Assembly (NCBI GenBank): GCA_963847945.1
Contig: CAWKBX010000001.1
Span: 310,001-374,000 of the forward strand
DNA length: 64,000 bases
From: JANMJD01 sp963847945
Lineage (GTDB): Bacteria; Actinomycetota; Acidimicrobiia; Acidimicrobiales; Ilumatobacteraceae
Direction: 5' to 3'
The position numbers and the translations under genes were made by a program. Positions 1-8,949 of this stretch are shown piece after piece. The notes under the pieces were generated by a model, which was not told where the DNA came from, made no database searches, and saw only the letters and a list, made by a program, of their open reading frames with translations. Within the stretch, counting starts at the first letter, position 1; each line of letters starts with the position of its first letter.

Positions 1-11
1 GGTTGAAGAAC

Positions 12-1277
12 ATGACAGATGTCGTTGTTATTGGAAGCGGTGTCGCCGGGCTGTGCGCGGCGGCCGAGGTGGCCCGAACCGGGGCGCCCGTCACCGTCCT
101 TGATGCTCACGGGGCCGGCGGCCGGTCGCGAACGACCTCGGTCGATGGATACGAACTCAACGTCGGCCCTCATGCGATCAATCTGAGTGGAGCGCTGTTC
201 GGCCTGTTCACCGAGTTGGGCCTTGACGTGCCCGGTCGGACGCCCCCGACCGATGCCGGCTGGCTGTTGGTCGGCGATACCTTGCATCAACTGCCCGGGG
301 GTCTGAAGTCGTTGTTGACCACCACCGCCCTCGGCGCTCGCAGCAAGCTGCGGGCCGGACGACTGCTCGCGTCGCTACCCAAGCTCGACACCACAGCTCT
401 GGTCGGGACCAGCGTGAGCACCTGGCTGGCCGACCTTCCGGCCGATCTGCGGTTGGTGATGGACTCGCTGGTTCGGGTGAGTAGCTACACCGACCTGCCC
501 GACGAGTTCGATGCCGGGGCGGCCGCGGCCCAGATCCAACAGGCGCTGAAGCCCGGGGTGCGCTACATCGATCACGGCTGGCAGACCATTATCGACGGCC
601 TTCGTCGGTATGTCACGGCCCAGGGTGGTGAGGTGCGCGAACACGCCCAAGTTGTGCATGTGAGCGAGTCGCCCGACACGGCAGCCGTTCGGCTGGCCGA
701 CGGTTCGGTGCTCGCTGCCAACCATGTGATTGTGGCCGCCGGCGGCCCCCAGACGGTTACCCGGCTGACCGGTCGCCCCGTCGAGGGACTCGAACGGCTG
801 GGCCCGCCGGTCGAGGCCGCCTGCCTCGATCTGGGGTTGCGACGGGCCCCTGCCCGGTCGTTCATTCTCGGCGGTGACCAGCCGCTCTACCTCTCGCTCC
901 ATGCTCCGACCGCCGATCTGGCCCCGCCCGGCGGCGCGCTGCTGAGCATGATGCGCTACCTCCGCCCGGGGGCCGAACCACCCGACCACGCCGTGACCCG
1001 AGCTGGGTTACGAGCCCTCGCGTCGTCGGCCGGGGTTGTGCCCGACGACGTCGTGATGGAGCGATACCTGGCTCGGATGACGGTGACCCACGGGTTCCCC
1101 ACCGCCCGCGGCGGGGGACTGGCCGGCCGCCCGGGAGTCGATGCCCTCGGCTCGTCGCGGATATCGATCGCCGGGGACTGGGTCGGCGCTGTGGGTCTGT
1201 TGGCCGACGCCAGCGCAGCTTCGGGCCGGGGCGCGGGACGCCGGGCGGTGGCCCTCGCCCGCATGGAGCGGACCTGA
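12..1277 (+). CDS. FAD-dependent oxidoreductase (phytoene desaturase/amine oxidase-like)
   Basis: A flavoprotein of about 421 residues. The N-terminus has the Rossmann dinucleotide-binding motif GSGVAGLCAAAE followed by an acidic residue (VLDAHG) and a GGRSRT segment, as in phytoene desaturases, protoporphyrinogen oxidases and amine oxidases. The C-terminus has the second FAD-contacting segment (ISIAGDWVGAVGLLADASAASG). I chose the ATG at 12 because the product then starts MTDVVVIGSG; a TTG at 3 is also in frame. The substrate cannot be told. The gene ends 2 bp before an ECF41-type sigma factor. That family is known to sit beside carboxymuconolactone decarboxylase, oxidoreductase or epimerase (COE) genes, so this may be the sigma factor's target or partner. 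Confidence 0.85.
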   Translation: MTDVVVIGSGVAGLCAAAEVARTGAPVTVLDAHGAGGRSRTTSVDGYELNVGPHAINLSGALFGLFTELGLDVPGRTPPTDAGWLLVGDTLHQLPGGLKSLLTTTALGARSKLRAGRLLASLPKLDTTALVGTSVSTWLADLPADLRLVMDSLVRVSSYTDLPDEFDAGAAAAQIQQALKPGVRYIDHGWQTIIDGLRRYVTAQGGEVREHAQVVHVSESPDTAAVRLADGSVLAANHVIVAAGGPQTVTRLTGRPVEGLERLGPPVEAACLDLGLRRAPARSFILGGDQPLYLSLHAPTADLAPPGGALLSMMRYLRPGAEPPDHAVTRAGLRALASSAGVVPDDVVMERYLARMTVTHGFPTARGGGLAGRPGVDALGSSRISIAGDWVGAVGLLADASAASGRGAGRRAVALARMERT

Positions 1278-1279
1278 CC

Positions 1280-2156
1280 ATGATCGATGCGTTCGAGGCG
1301 GAGCGACCGCGCTTGTTGGGCCTCGCCTACCGGCTGCTCGGATCGTTGGCCGACGCTGAGGATGTCGTCCAAGAGGTCTGGCTTCGGTGGGCGGCGGTCG
1401 ACCAGCAGAGCATCGAGCGGCCGGCCGCCTGGCTGACAACCGTGACGAGTCGGCTGGGGATCGATCGGCTGCGGGCTCGGCATCGCGACCGGGTCGACTA
1501 TGTCGGACCGTGGTTACCCGAGCCGCTGATGACAGACCCGCAGGCCGACCCGGCAGCGATTTCCGAGCTCTCCGACTCGCTGACCACTGCGTTCCTGGTG
1601 ATGCTGGAACGGCTCAGTCCGATCGAGCGTCTGGTAGTGCTGTTGGTCGATGTCTTCGGGGAATCGTTTCGAGCGGTGGCCGAGGTCACCGAACACCGCG
1701 AGGACAGCGTGTCGGCAGATCGCCGTGCGCGCCCGTCGTAAGCTTCGCACGAGTAACGCCACGGCGAAGCCGGCCGCCGACGCTCAAGCGCGGGCGGTGG
1801 CGAGCGCGTTCCTGACCGCCACATTGATCGGGGACCACGATGGGGTGATCGCCCTGCTGGCCCCCGATGCGGTGCTGATCAGCGACGGTGGTCGGCACCG
1901 CCACGCGGCCCGGCGACCGGTCGTCGGGCCGGACCGAATCGCTCGGTTCGTCACCAACCTGGTCAAGCGGCTTCCCGCCGAGGTCAGCGTGCACCCCGCC
2001 ACGGTGAACGGGTCGCCGGGCGTCGTCGGCCGTATCGACGGTCGGGCGTGGCTGGTGCAATCGATCGACGTCGTCGATGGGCTGATCGTACGGATTCACT
2101 ACATGGTCAATCCCGACAAGCTGGTTGCGGCCGACCACGTCTCGGATATGCGTTGA
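1280..2156 (+). pseudogene. ECF41-family (SigJ-type) RNA polymerase sigma factor, frameshifted
   Basis: An extracytoplasmic-function sigma factor in two frames. The first part (1280-1741) carries region 2 (RLLGLAYRLLGSLADAEDVVQEVWLRW), the linker motif YVGPWLPEP and the start of region 4. The second part (to 2156) continues with RQIAVRARRKL, the end of region 4, then a SnoaL-like C-terminal domain ending in NPDKL. WLPEP and NPDKL are hallmarks of ECF41 factors, whose SnoaL domain controls activity in place of an anti-sigma factor; the usual DGGGK motif appears here as DGGRH. Reading GAG GAC AGC GTG then CGG CAG ATC restores the protein if one T near 1712 is ignored. It is either a one-base sequencing error or a recent inactivation. 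Confidence 0.85.
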
Positions 2157-2202
2157 TCCGTACCGAGCTTCGGAGCGGAGGCGCGTAGCACCGGCACCGT
2201 CG

Positions 2203-2232
2203 GCCCGCCGTCGCGGTCATCGGACGGCGGGC
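2203..2232. terminator. Hairpin between convergent genes
   Basis: A perfect 10-bp inverted repeat (GCCCGCCGTC, ten-base loop, GACGGCGGGC) lies between the forward sigma-factor gene and the reverse SDR gene. It has no T-tract on either side, as is common in high-GC actinobacteria. It probably serves as a bidirectional terminator; this is inferred from structure and position. Confidence 0.55.
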
Positions 2233-2255
2233 GACGAACGACGAACGACGAACCC

Positions 2256-3002
2256 TCAGCGTCCGCCGGAAACGATCAGGGTCTGGCCGGTCATCCAGCT
2301 CCCGGCCTCGCTGGCCAGGTATAACGCGGTCGCGCCCATGTCGGTGGGGGTGCCCAGACGCCCGAGCGGAATATTCTTCGCGAGGCGGCCGACCGACTCG
2401 TCGTCGAGCGAGAGCGCCTTCATCATGATCTCGGTAGGGACCGCCCCCGGCGCGATGCCGTTGACCCGAATATTCGGCGCGAACTCCAGCGACATGGTCT
2501 GGGTCAGCGAGTTGACGGCGGCCTTCGCCGCGGCGTAGTGGCCGCTACCCGGAACCCCGACATAGCCGGCGCGCGACGAGATGTTGATGATCGAGCCGTG
2601 ATCCATGTGGGACGCCGCAGTGACGCAGCCGACCCAGACGGAGGTCAGATTGAGGGCGAGTGATTCGTCCCAGTCGGCACGGGTGATTTCACGCAATGGC
2701 GTGCGCACTGCGGATCCACCTGCGTTGTTGACCCAGCAGGTGAGCGACCCGAACTCGTCGATCGCCTTCACGGCCAACGCGGTGACGGCGTCGGAATCGG
2801 TGACGTCGGTGGCAACGGCGATCGCCTGCCCACCGTCGCCGCGGATCGCCGCGGCGACGCGCTCGATTTCCTCGGTACGTCGAGCGGCGACGACCACCGC
2901 CGCGCCCGCGGCGGCGAACACCTGGGCGATGCCTTCCCCGATACCGCGGCCGCCTCCGGTGATCACCGCGACCTGCCCGGTCATGTCGAATAGCGCTTGC
3001 AT
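2256..3002 (-). CDS. SDR family NAD(P)-dependent oxidoreductase
   Basis: A classical short-chain dehydrogenase/reductase of 248 residues. It has the cofactor motif TGGGRGIGEG near residue 14, the NNAG-type motif (WVNNAGGSA), the catalytic Ser in INISSRAGYVG, and YxxxK as YAAAKAAV, with the PGAV segment after it. The C-terminus GSWMTGQTLIVSGGR is typical of FabG-like members. The ATG at 3002 is preceded by AAGGGGG; an upstream in-frame start (3047) would place the operator palindrome inside the gene. It is divergent from the TetR regulator, and the shared gap holds a 17-bp palindrome, so TetR control is likely. The substrate is unknown, but context suggests the pathway of the nearby carotenoid oxygenase. 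Confidence 0.9.
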   Translation of the reverse strand: MQALFDMTGQVAVITGGGRGIGEGIAQVFAAAGAAVVVAARRTEEIERVAAAIRGDGGQAIAVATDVTDSDAVTALAVKAIDEFGSLTCWVNNAGGSAVRTPLREITRADWDESLALNLTSVWVGCVTAASHMDHGSIINISSRAGYVGVPGSGHYAAAKAAVNSLTQTMSLEFAPNIRVNGIAPGAVPTEIMMKALSLDDESVGRLAKNIPLGRLGTPTDMGATALYLASEAGSWMTGQTLIVSGGR

Positions 3003-3022
3003 GGAGTCCCCCTTGACTTCAA

Positions 3023-3039
3023 ACTTACTTGAGGTAAGT
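3023..3039. promoter_or_regulatory. Palindromic TetR operator candidate, copy 1
   Basis: ACTTAC-TTGAG-GTAAGT is a perfect 6-bp inverted repeat with a 5-bp spacer, in the gap between the divergent SDR and TetR genes. Its core TTAC-N5-GTAA recurs at 3723 and 5221 with G-rich spacers. Size and symmetry fit a TetR dimer site. Binding itself is inferred. Confidence 0.7.
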
Positions 3040-3106
3040 ATTATCACGTGACCCCCGCGAACCGGCTCCCCGTGGGGTTGCCGGGTGCGAGCGGCACACT
3101 GAGCCG

Positions 3107-3721
3107 ATGACGCCCAACGCTCGACGCCGTCCCGGTCGGCCCATCGGTGGGCTGCACGTGGTCGACCGAGAAGTGGTGCTCGACGCCGCTGAGCGAGCGA
3201 TACGGCGAGATGGGGCGGGTGTTTCGTTGGAGACGATAGCGATCGAGGCTGGTGTGACCAAGCCGATCGTCTATGCCCGGGTGGGCGGACGAACGAGCCT
3301 TGCCGACGCGTTGTCGGACCGCCTGACCGACCGCCTCGTCACTCGATCGAGCGCGGCGATCGCCTCGCTTCCGTTCGGCCGCCTGATCGTGGTGCGCTTG
3401 ATCGAAGCGAATCTGCTGACCATGGCCGAGCATCGTGAACTGCTCCTCTACGTCACCGGCGGAACATCCGAAGACGCCCCGCATCGCACGCTGTCGCTCG
3501 CCGAGCGCTCGATCGCTCCGATGGCCGAGATGCTCGCCCGGTGGCGCGCCCGGCTGGGGCTTGACCCGGCGGTGGCATTGCCGTGGGCCTACGGGATCGT
3601 CGGCATGTTGCATCTCGTCTCGCTGTGGTGGATCAAGGAGTCGGATCAGTCGGCCGAGGAACTTGCCGATCATCTCACCGAACTGCTCTGGCCAGGGCTT
3701 TCCGGCAAGTTCGGGAGTTAA
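3107..3721 (+). CDS. TetR/AcrR family transcriptional regulator
   Basis: A 204-residue TetR-type repressor. The N-terminal helix-turn-helix covers roughly residues 20-65 (VLDAAERAIRRDGAGVSLETIAIEAGVTKPIVYARVGGR), where IAIEAGV-KPIVYARV is the DNA-reading part. The rest is a helical ligand-binding domain (TetR_C) with no recognisable specificity. The gene is divergent from the SDR gene and codirectional with the carotenoid oxygenase gene 89 bp downstream. A 17-bp palindrome lies upstream, and a related 13-bp site starts two bases after its TAA stop. It therefore probably represses itself, the SDR, the oxygenase and perhaps the transporter genes. The inducer is unknown. Confidence 0.9.
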   Translation: MTPNARRRPGRPIGGLHVVDREVVLDAAERAIRRDGAGVSLETIAIEAGVTKPIVYARVGGRTSLADALSDRLTDRLVTRSSAAIASLPFGRLIVVRLIEANLLTMAEHRELLLYVTGGTSEDAPHRTLSLAERSIAPMAEMLARWRARLGLDPAVALPWAYGIVGMLHLVSLWWIKESDQSAEELADHLTELLWPGLSGKFGS

Positions 3722-3722
3722 T

Positions 3723-3735
3723 TTACCGGGGGTAG
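3723..3735. promoter_or_regulatory. TetR operator candidate, copy 2
   Basis: TTAC-CGGGG-GTAG matches the core of the palindrome at 3025-3037 at the outer TTAC and GTA positions. It sits directly after the TetR stop codon and about 75 bp before the carotenoid oxygenase start, where an operator for that gene would be expected. Its symmetry is weaker than in copy 1. Confidence 0.6.
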
Positions 3736-3810
3736 CTTTCTGCGGAGGTTTGTGGTAAACCGTTCGAATTGGGCCGCAGAACGCGCAATCGACCTCAAGG
3801 AGCCCCCGCT

Positions 3811-5160
3811 ATGACCGTTATCGAGAACCCGACCAAGTGGCATTTGCGGGGCAACTGGGCTCCCGTTCTCGACGAGCGCACCGACATGAACCTGCGGGTC
3901 GAGGGCACCATCCCGACCGAACTACAGGGGGTCTACGTCCGCACCGGCCCGAATCCGGCGTCGGGCCGCTCCGATCATTGGTTCTTCGGTGACGGCATGG
4001 TCCACGGCATTCGCCTCGCCAATGGCAAGGCCGAGTGGTACCGCAACCGGTTCGTGCAAACGCCGAACATCAGCGATCCGATCGATGATCCGATGGCAGG
4101 GATGGGCGACCTCTCCCGAGGTACGGGTAACACCCACGTGATGCCGCACAACGGTGAACTGCTCTGCTTAGAGGAGGGCCACTGGCCCTGGCGAATGGAT
4201 ACCGAACTGAACACGCTCGGGGTTCAGAACTACGGCGGGGCGCTCACCTGCTCGATGACCGCGCACCCCAAGGTCTGCCCGGTCACCGGAGAACTCCTGG
4301 CGTTCAGCTACCTGAGCGCGACAACCCCGTTCCTGCACTACATCCGCATCGGAGCCGACGGAGTGCTTCAGCAGCTCGAGGGGATCGAGATCCCTCGAAT
4401 GGTGATGATGCACGACTTCAACGTCACCCGGAACTACGTCATCTTCATGGATCTGCCGGTCGTCTTCAATCTCGGTGCCCTCGAGACCGGTTTCCCGTTC
4501 GGGTTCCAACGCGACGCCGGGGCACGGCTGGGCGTCATGCCGCGCAACGGCACCAACGCCGACGTTCGGTGGTTCGACATCGACCCGTGCTTCGTGTTCC
4601 ACCCGGTCAATGCCCATGAGGACGGCGACAACATCGTGCTCCACGTGTCGCGCCAACCCGAGGCATTCAGTACGAGCAACGACGACTATGCCGAAGTCGG
4701 CCGGCTTTGGCGTTGGACGATCGACCTTGCCAAGGGAACGGTCAGCGAGGAACAGATCGACGATCGCCCCGGCGACTTCGGCCGAGTCGACGACCGCCTG
4801 ATCGGCCTCGACGCCCGCTACGGCTACCTCATGGCGCTGGGCGGCGAGGGGAACAGCGAAGAGCCTGTCTACGGCGACGCGTTGTGGAAGTACGACCTGC
4901 GCACCGGCACGTGCTGGGAACATCACCTCGGTGACGGGGTGCGGGGCGCCGAGCCGGTCTTCGCGCCGGCCTCGGTTGATGCCGGCGAGGACGAGGGGTG
5001 GATCATCAGCCTCGCCCACGACAACAACTCGGGCGAGTCTCGCCTGCTGATCATCGACGCCCAGAACTTCTCGGCCGCGCCGGTCGCCACCATCCACCTA
5101 CCACGCCGGGTGCCCTACGGCGCACACGGCAGCTGGGTGCCCGATCAGGTCTCGCAGTAG
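3811..5160 (+). CDS. Carotenoid oxygenase family protein (CCD/RPE65/lignostilbene dioxygenase-like)
   Basis: A non-heme Fe(II) oxygenase of 449 residues. The family cleaves an alkene bond in carotenoids, apocarotenoids or stilbenes with O2. The seven-bladed propeller's iron is held by four histidines, and candidates occur in order: TAHPKVCP, MMHDFNVT, NAHEDGDN and, near the C-terminus, YGAHGSW. The N-terminus has the family segment GVYVRTGPNP and FGDGMVHG. The ATG at 3811 follows AAGGAG; a longer reading from 3769 lacks a ribosome site. The neighbours (SDR, TetR, transporter) look like a small uptake and degradation set. Whether the substrate is a carotenoid product or a lignin-type stilbene cannot be told. 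Confidence 0.9.
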   Translation: MTVIENPTKWHLRGNWAPVLDERTDMNLRVEGTIPTELQGVYVRTGPNPASGRSDHWFFGDGMVHGIRLANGKAEWYRNRFVQTPNISDPIDDPMAGMGDLSRGTGNTHVMPHNGELLCLEEGHWPWRMDTELNTLGVQNYGGALTCSMTAHPKVCPVTGELLAFSYLSATTPFLHYIRIGADGVLQQLEGIEIPRMVMMHDFNVTRNYVIFMDLPVVFNLGALETGFPFGFQRDAGARLGVMPRNGTNADVRWFDIDPCFVFHPVNAHEDGDNIVLHVSRQPEAFSTSNDDYAEVGRLWRWTIDLAKGTVSEEQIDDRPGDFGRVDDRLIGLDARYGYLMALGGEGNSEEPVYGDALWKYDLRTGTCWEHHLGDGVRGAEPVFAPASVDAGEDEGWIISLAHDNNSGESRLLIIDAQNFSAAPVATIHLPRRVPYGAHGSWVPDQVSQ

Positions 5161-5220
5161 TCGCCGCGGTCCGCCGCAGGACCGTCGTGACCGGCGGTTC
5201 TACGGGGATCGGCGCATAAC

Positions 5221-5233
5221 TTACTGGGGGTAG
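5221..5233. promoter_or_regulatory. TetR operator candidate, copy 3
   Basis: TTAC-TGGGG-GTAG differs from the copy at 3723 at one position. It lies in the 236-bp gap before the solute-binding protein gene, about 165 bp upstream of its start. It suggests that the transporter belongs to the same regulon as the SDR and carotenoid oxygenase genes. Confidence 0.55.
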
Positions 5234-5236
5234 ATT

Positions 5237-5250
5237 CGCTTCGCGAAGCG
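5237..5250. repeat. Perfect 14-bp palindrome CGCTTCG/CGAAGCG
   Basis: A 14-bp sequence identical to its reverse complement, starting three bases after operator copy 3 in the leader of the transporter genes. It may be a second regulator site or an RNA hairpin; it occurs once in the stretches I inspected. Confidence 0.45.
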
Positions 5251-5396
5251 TGTTACCGTCCCCCCAATGTCCACTGCCGAATCGGGCATTGGGCCAGCTG
5301 CCGGCTGGGGGTCAGGAGGCGGCGTCACAGGGGTAGTGGGTTTTCGGGGTTACGACATGGCAACGGCTGAGCCGATGTCATCACAGAGGGGGAGTC

Positions 5397-6828
5397 ATGA
5401 ATCGAACGTCCAACCGTCGGGCGCAACGAGGAGTTACGTCGAGGTTCTGGGGTGTAGCGGTCGCGTCGCTGGGGCTTGTCGCCTCGGTCTCGGCGTGCAG
5501 CAGCAGTGATGGCGGCGCCGCAGCACCGGCGACTACCGCTCCTGCCGCCGCTCCGGTCGCTACCGATCCGCCGGTCGCTACCGATCCGCCGGTGGCGACC
5601 GACCCGCCCACCGAGGTTTCCACGGCACCCGAGGCGACCGAGCCTGCCGGCACCGAGCCGAGTGCCGAGATCAACTTCTCGACGAACTTCCCCGACCTCG
5701 CCCCGGCAACCGGTGAGGAGATCTTGATCGGGCTGGTCAACACCGAAGGCCCCGGGGGACTCGATTTCCCCGAGATCCGCATCGACATCCAAGCCTCGGT
5801 CGACTACCTGAACCAGCATGGCGGTTTGGGTGGTCGCCCGATCAAGATCGAGAACTGCACGGCGGTCGGCTCGCCCGAATCGTCGCAGGCCTGCGCCCAG
5901 GAACTCGCCGGCAAGAAGGTCGAACTGACGATGCTCGGCCTCGATCTGTTTCCCGACTACGCCACCTACACCGCGGCGAACATTCCGGTGATCGGCGTGC
6001 TGCCGATTCTGCCGGGGGACTACACGGCCAATGCGCTGTTCCTGACCGGCGGCAACGCGACGACTACCGCGGCGATGGCTGCAGTCGCCAAGAACCACTT
6101 CAATGCCAAGACCGTCGGCATCGTCAGCGCCGATAACGCCGGAGCGAATGGCACCGAGGCGTCGTTGACCGCAGCCCTCGATCTTGCCGGTATCGCCCAC
6201 ACCACGATCAAGGGTGGTGACAACGAAACCGACGCCGGCTACCAGGGCTTGATGCGCGAGGCCAGCAAGGACAATCCAGACCTGCTCGTCTCGCTGTACG
6301 CCGGCGACGGATGCATCGGCACGATGCGTGGTCGCGCTGCGCTGGCAATCGAGATTCCGGTGATCACCACAGCGATCTGCTCCGGTCAGCGACGTGCTCA
6401 GTGAGGTCGGTGACGACGCGCTCGGTTGGGCGTTCATCGGGGTTCGGACCCAGGAGGACACCCCCGAGTTGGCGATCCTCCAGGAGATGCTGGCCCCGGC
6501 GTTGGGCGTCGAGCCTGCGGAGGTCGACTCGACCGCTCTGGGCCTCGGAGCATTGGGGATGATCGGGATCATGTCGCTCGACCCAGTTCGCCAACATGAT
6601 GGCCGCCGACGGCGCCGAGGTCACCGGACCCGCACTCTACGAGTACGTCGAAATCCACCTCCGGTCTGAGTGCGTGGCCGAATGGCGCCGAGATCGAATG
6701 CGGGGCGTCAGCCAAGTACCCAAGCATCTGTGCCTTCACGTTCCCGGTCTCGCGAGTACGTCAGCGGCGGCAAGGTGCTGACGATCGAGGGCCTGGACGC
6801 CGTGTCGGCCAAGGACTTCCTGCCGTGA
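5397..6828 (+). pseudogene. ABC transporter substrate-binding lipoprotein (LivJ-like), frameshifted
   Basis: An extracellular solute-binding protein of the branched-chain amino acid type (periplasmic binding protein fold I). It starts with a lipoprotein signal ending in the lipobox SVSAC, then a Thr/Pro/Ala linker and the domain opening EILIGLVNTEGPGG. The frame is intact to about 6385 and then shifts near 6386, 6577, 6670 and 6750. Rejoining the pieces gives a natural family C-terminus: SDVLSEVGDDALGW, then FANMMAADGAEVTG, then NGAEIECGASAKYPSICAFTF, then EYVSGGKVLTIEGLD and a TGA at 6826. All four shifts go the same way, as if one base were inserted each time. A ribosome site (GAGGGGGAGTC) precedes the ATG. 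The ligand is unknown. Confidence 0.8.
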
Positions 6829-6867
6829 GTCGACGCCGGCGTCGCTCGTCCGCCGGGGTAGTCAACA

Positions 6868-8848
6868 ATGACGGATTACGTCTTCTACCTGCTGCTCGGC
6901 AGCGGAGCGGCGGCGATCATTGCGGCGCTCGGGCTCGGGTTGGTGATCACCTACCAGGGTTCGGGCGTCGTGAACTTCGCCTACGGGGCGATGGCGATGT
7001 GGGTCGCCTACGTCTATTCCGATCTTCGCCAAGGGGCGTACCCGTTCCCGATACCCGGGCTGCCCGACCGCTATCACTTCGATGGCGATGTCGGCTTTCG
7101 ATGGGCGATGGCGCTCTCATTGCTGACGGCGGCCTTGCTGGGATTGGTCGTCTATCTGCTGGTGTTCCGCCCCCTGCGGCGGGCGCCGGCGCTCGCCAAG
7201 GTGGTGGCCAGCATCGGCCTGGTGATCGTGTTGACCGTCGCTCGTCGATCGTCGCTTCGAGGATTCGATTTCGATCCGAGTCAAGACCATCCTGCCACGC
7301 AAACCCGTCACCATTGCCGAGGGCCTGACCGTGCCGCGCGACGGCCTCTGGCTGGCCTTGATCGTCTTGCTGATCGGCGCCGCGCTCTGGGCCCTGTCGA
7401 GATACACCCAGATCGGGCTGGTGACCAGGGCAGCAGCAGAGAACGAGAAAGGGCGCGGTGATCCTCGGGTTCTCTCCCGACTTCTTGGCGGGCCTCAGCT
7501 TCGTCGTCGCATCGGTCGTCGGCGGGTTCGTCGCAATTCTGGCCGCTCCGATGATTCAGCTCGGTTCGTCGGCGTTCACGTTCGGGTTTCTGATTCCTGG
7601 CCTCGGTGCGGCCCTGATCGGCAAGTTCCGCAATGTCTGGCCGACATTGTTCACCGGCTGGCGATCGGCATGGTGCAGTCGACGTTCACCAAGCTGCAGT
7701 CCGACCTCAGTTGGTTTCCGCAGTACGGGGCACGCGAGGGCCTGCCGTTCCTGGTGATCATCGTTGCCATGGTGTCTGCTCGGCGAACGACTGCCCGATC
7801 GAGGGGCCGTCGACAACTGGAAACTGCCAGCGGTACCCGACGCGAAAGTGACAGTTCGCGTACCGTGCGCGATGCCCGGTGGCGATCGCTGTCGCCGCGT
7901 TGCTCCTGCTCGGCCCGCTGTGGCGTGGCGCGATCATGACCACGACCATCGCGACCGTGCTGGCGCTCTCGTTGGTCGTGCTGACCGGCTTCGGCGGCCA
8001 GACGTCACTGGCCCAGATGGCTTTCGCCGGCGTCGCCGGGTTCGCACTGTCGAAGGTGGCAATGCAGTGGCATGTTCCATTCCCGCTCGCGCCGATCCTG
8101 GCGGCCGGGTTGGCGACAGTGTTCGGGGCTCGTCGGTCTTCCGGCCCTGCGGGTACGGGGCACGAACCTGGCGATCGTCACCCTCGCAGGCAGCGTGGCG
8201 ATCTCGGAGTTCATCTTCAAGAACCCCGAATATGTCGGTGACGAGTCCACCGGCGGCGCCAAGATTCCTCATCCGAAGCTGGGTGACTGGGACCTCGGCC
8301 TGGTGCTCGGGACCAAGTCGTCGCGACCGGTATTCGGCATCTTCCTGGTGGTGGTGGCCGTCATGCTTGCGTTGTTGGTCGGCAACATCCGCCGCAGCGC
8401 GACGGGCCGACGAATGCTGGCGATTCGGTCGAATGAGCGGGCGGCCAGCGCGATCGGCATCAACGTCGCCGGCGACAAGATGCTCGTGTTCATGGTCTCG
8501 TCGTTCATCGCCGGGGTCGGCGGTTGCCTGATCGCCTACCGATTCGGCAACGTGTCCGATGCGTCGTTCGGAACCGTCGCGTCGCTGGCGGCATTGGCGA
8601 TCGCCTATCTCGGGGGCATCACGAGCGTCAGCGGAGCGGTGACCTCGGGCATCCTCGCCGCATCGGGCGTCGCCTTCTTTGCCACGAGCCGGATCATCGG
8701 CTCGCTCGGCCGCTGGGAGGCACTGATCGGCGGGGTATTGCTGATCTTCACGGCAATCCAGAATCCCGAGGGCGTCGCCGGGGCGATACGGCTGTCGGTC
8801 GCCCAGGCGCGGGTGAAGAAGGCACGCGCCCTCGCTGCCGCAGGCTGA
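6868..8848 (+). pseudogene. Fused LivH-LivM branched-chain-type ABC permease, frameshifted
   Basis: The two membrane subunits of a LIV-type importer in one polypeptide. The LivH half begins MTDYVFYLLLGSGAAAIIAA and contains GSGVVNFAYGAMAM. The LivM half contains TGFGGQTSLAQMAFAGVAGF and the EAA-like region ATGRRMLAIRSNERAASAIGI. Frame breaks near 7240, 7455, 7662, 7772, 7877 and 8130 separate stretches that join into one protein; five go one way and one the other. The last 720 bp are in one frame and intact. No LivG or LivF ATPase follows: the next gene is ruvC. Either ATPases are supplied from elsewhere or the system is not functional. Confidence 0.8.
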
Positions 8849-8949
8849 TCGGGCCGTGCGTCGCCAACCGGCATTGGCCGACCGACTGCTGAGGGGCCGC
8901 TCGGTTGTGATCCGCGCGGCGGACGAGCACCCGAGCTAAGCTCGTACAC

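Noticed and set aside
2231..2252. ACGA-type short tandem repeat after the sigma-factor gene
   Set aside because: Only three short units in a 100-bp gap; not distinguishable from chance.
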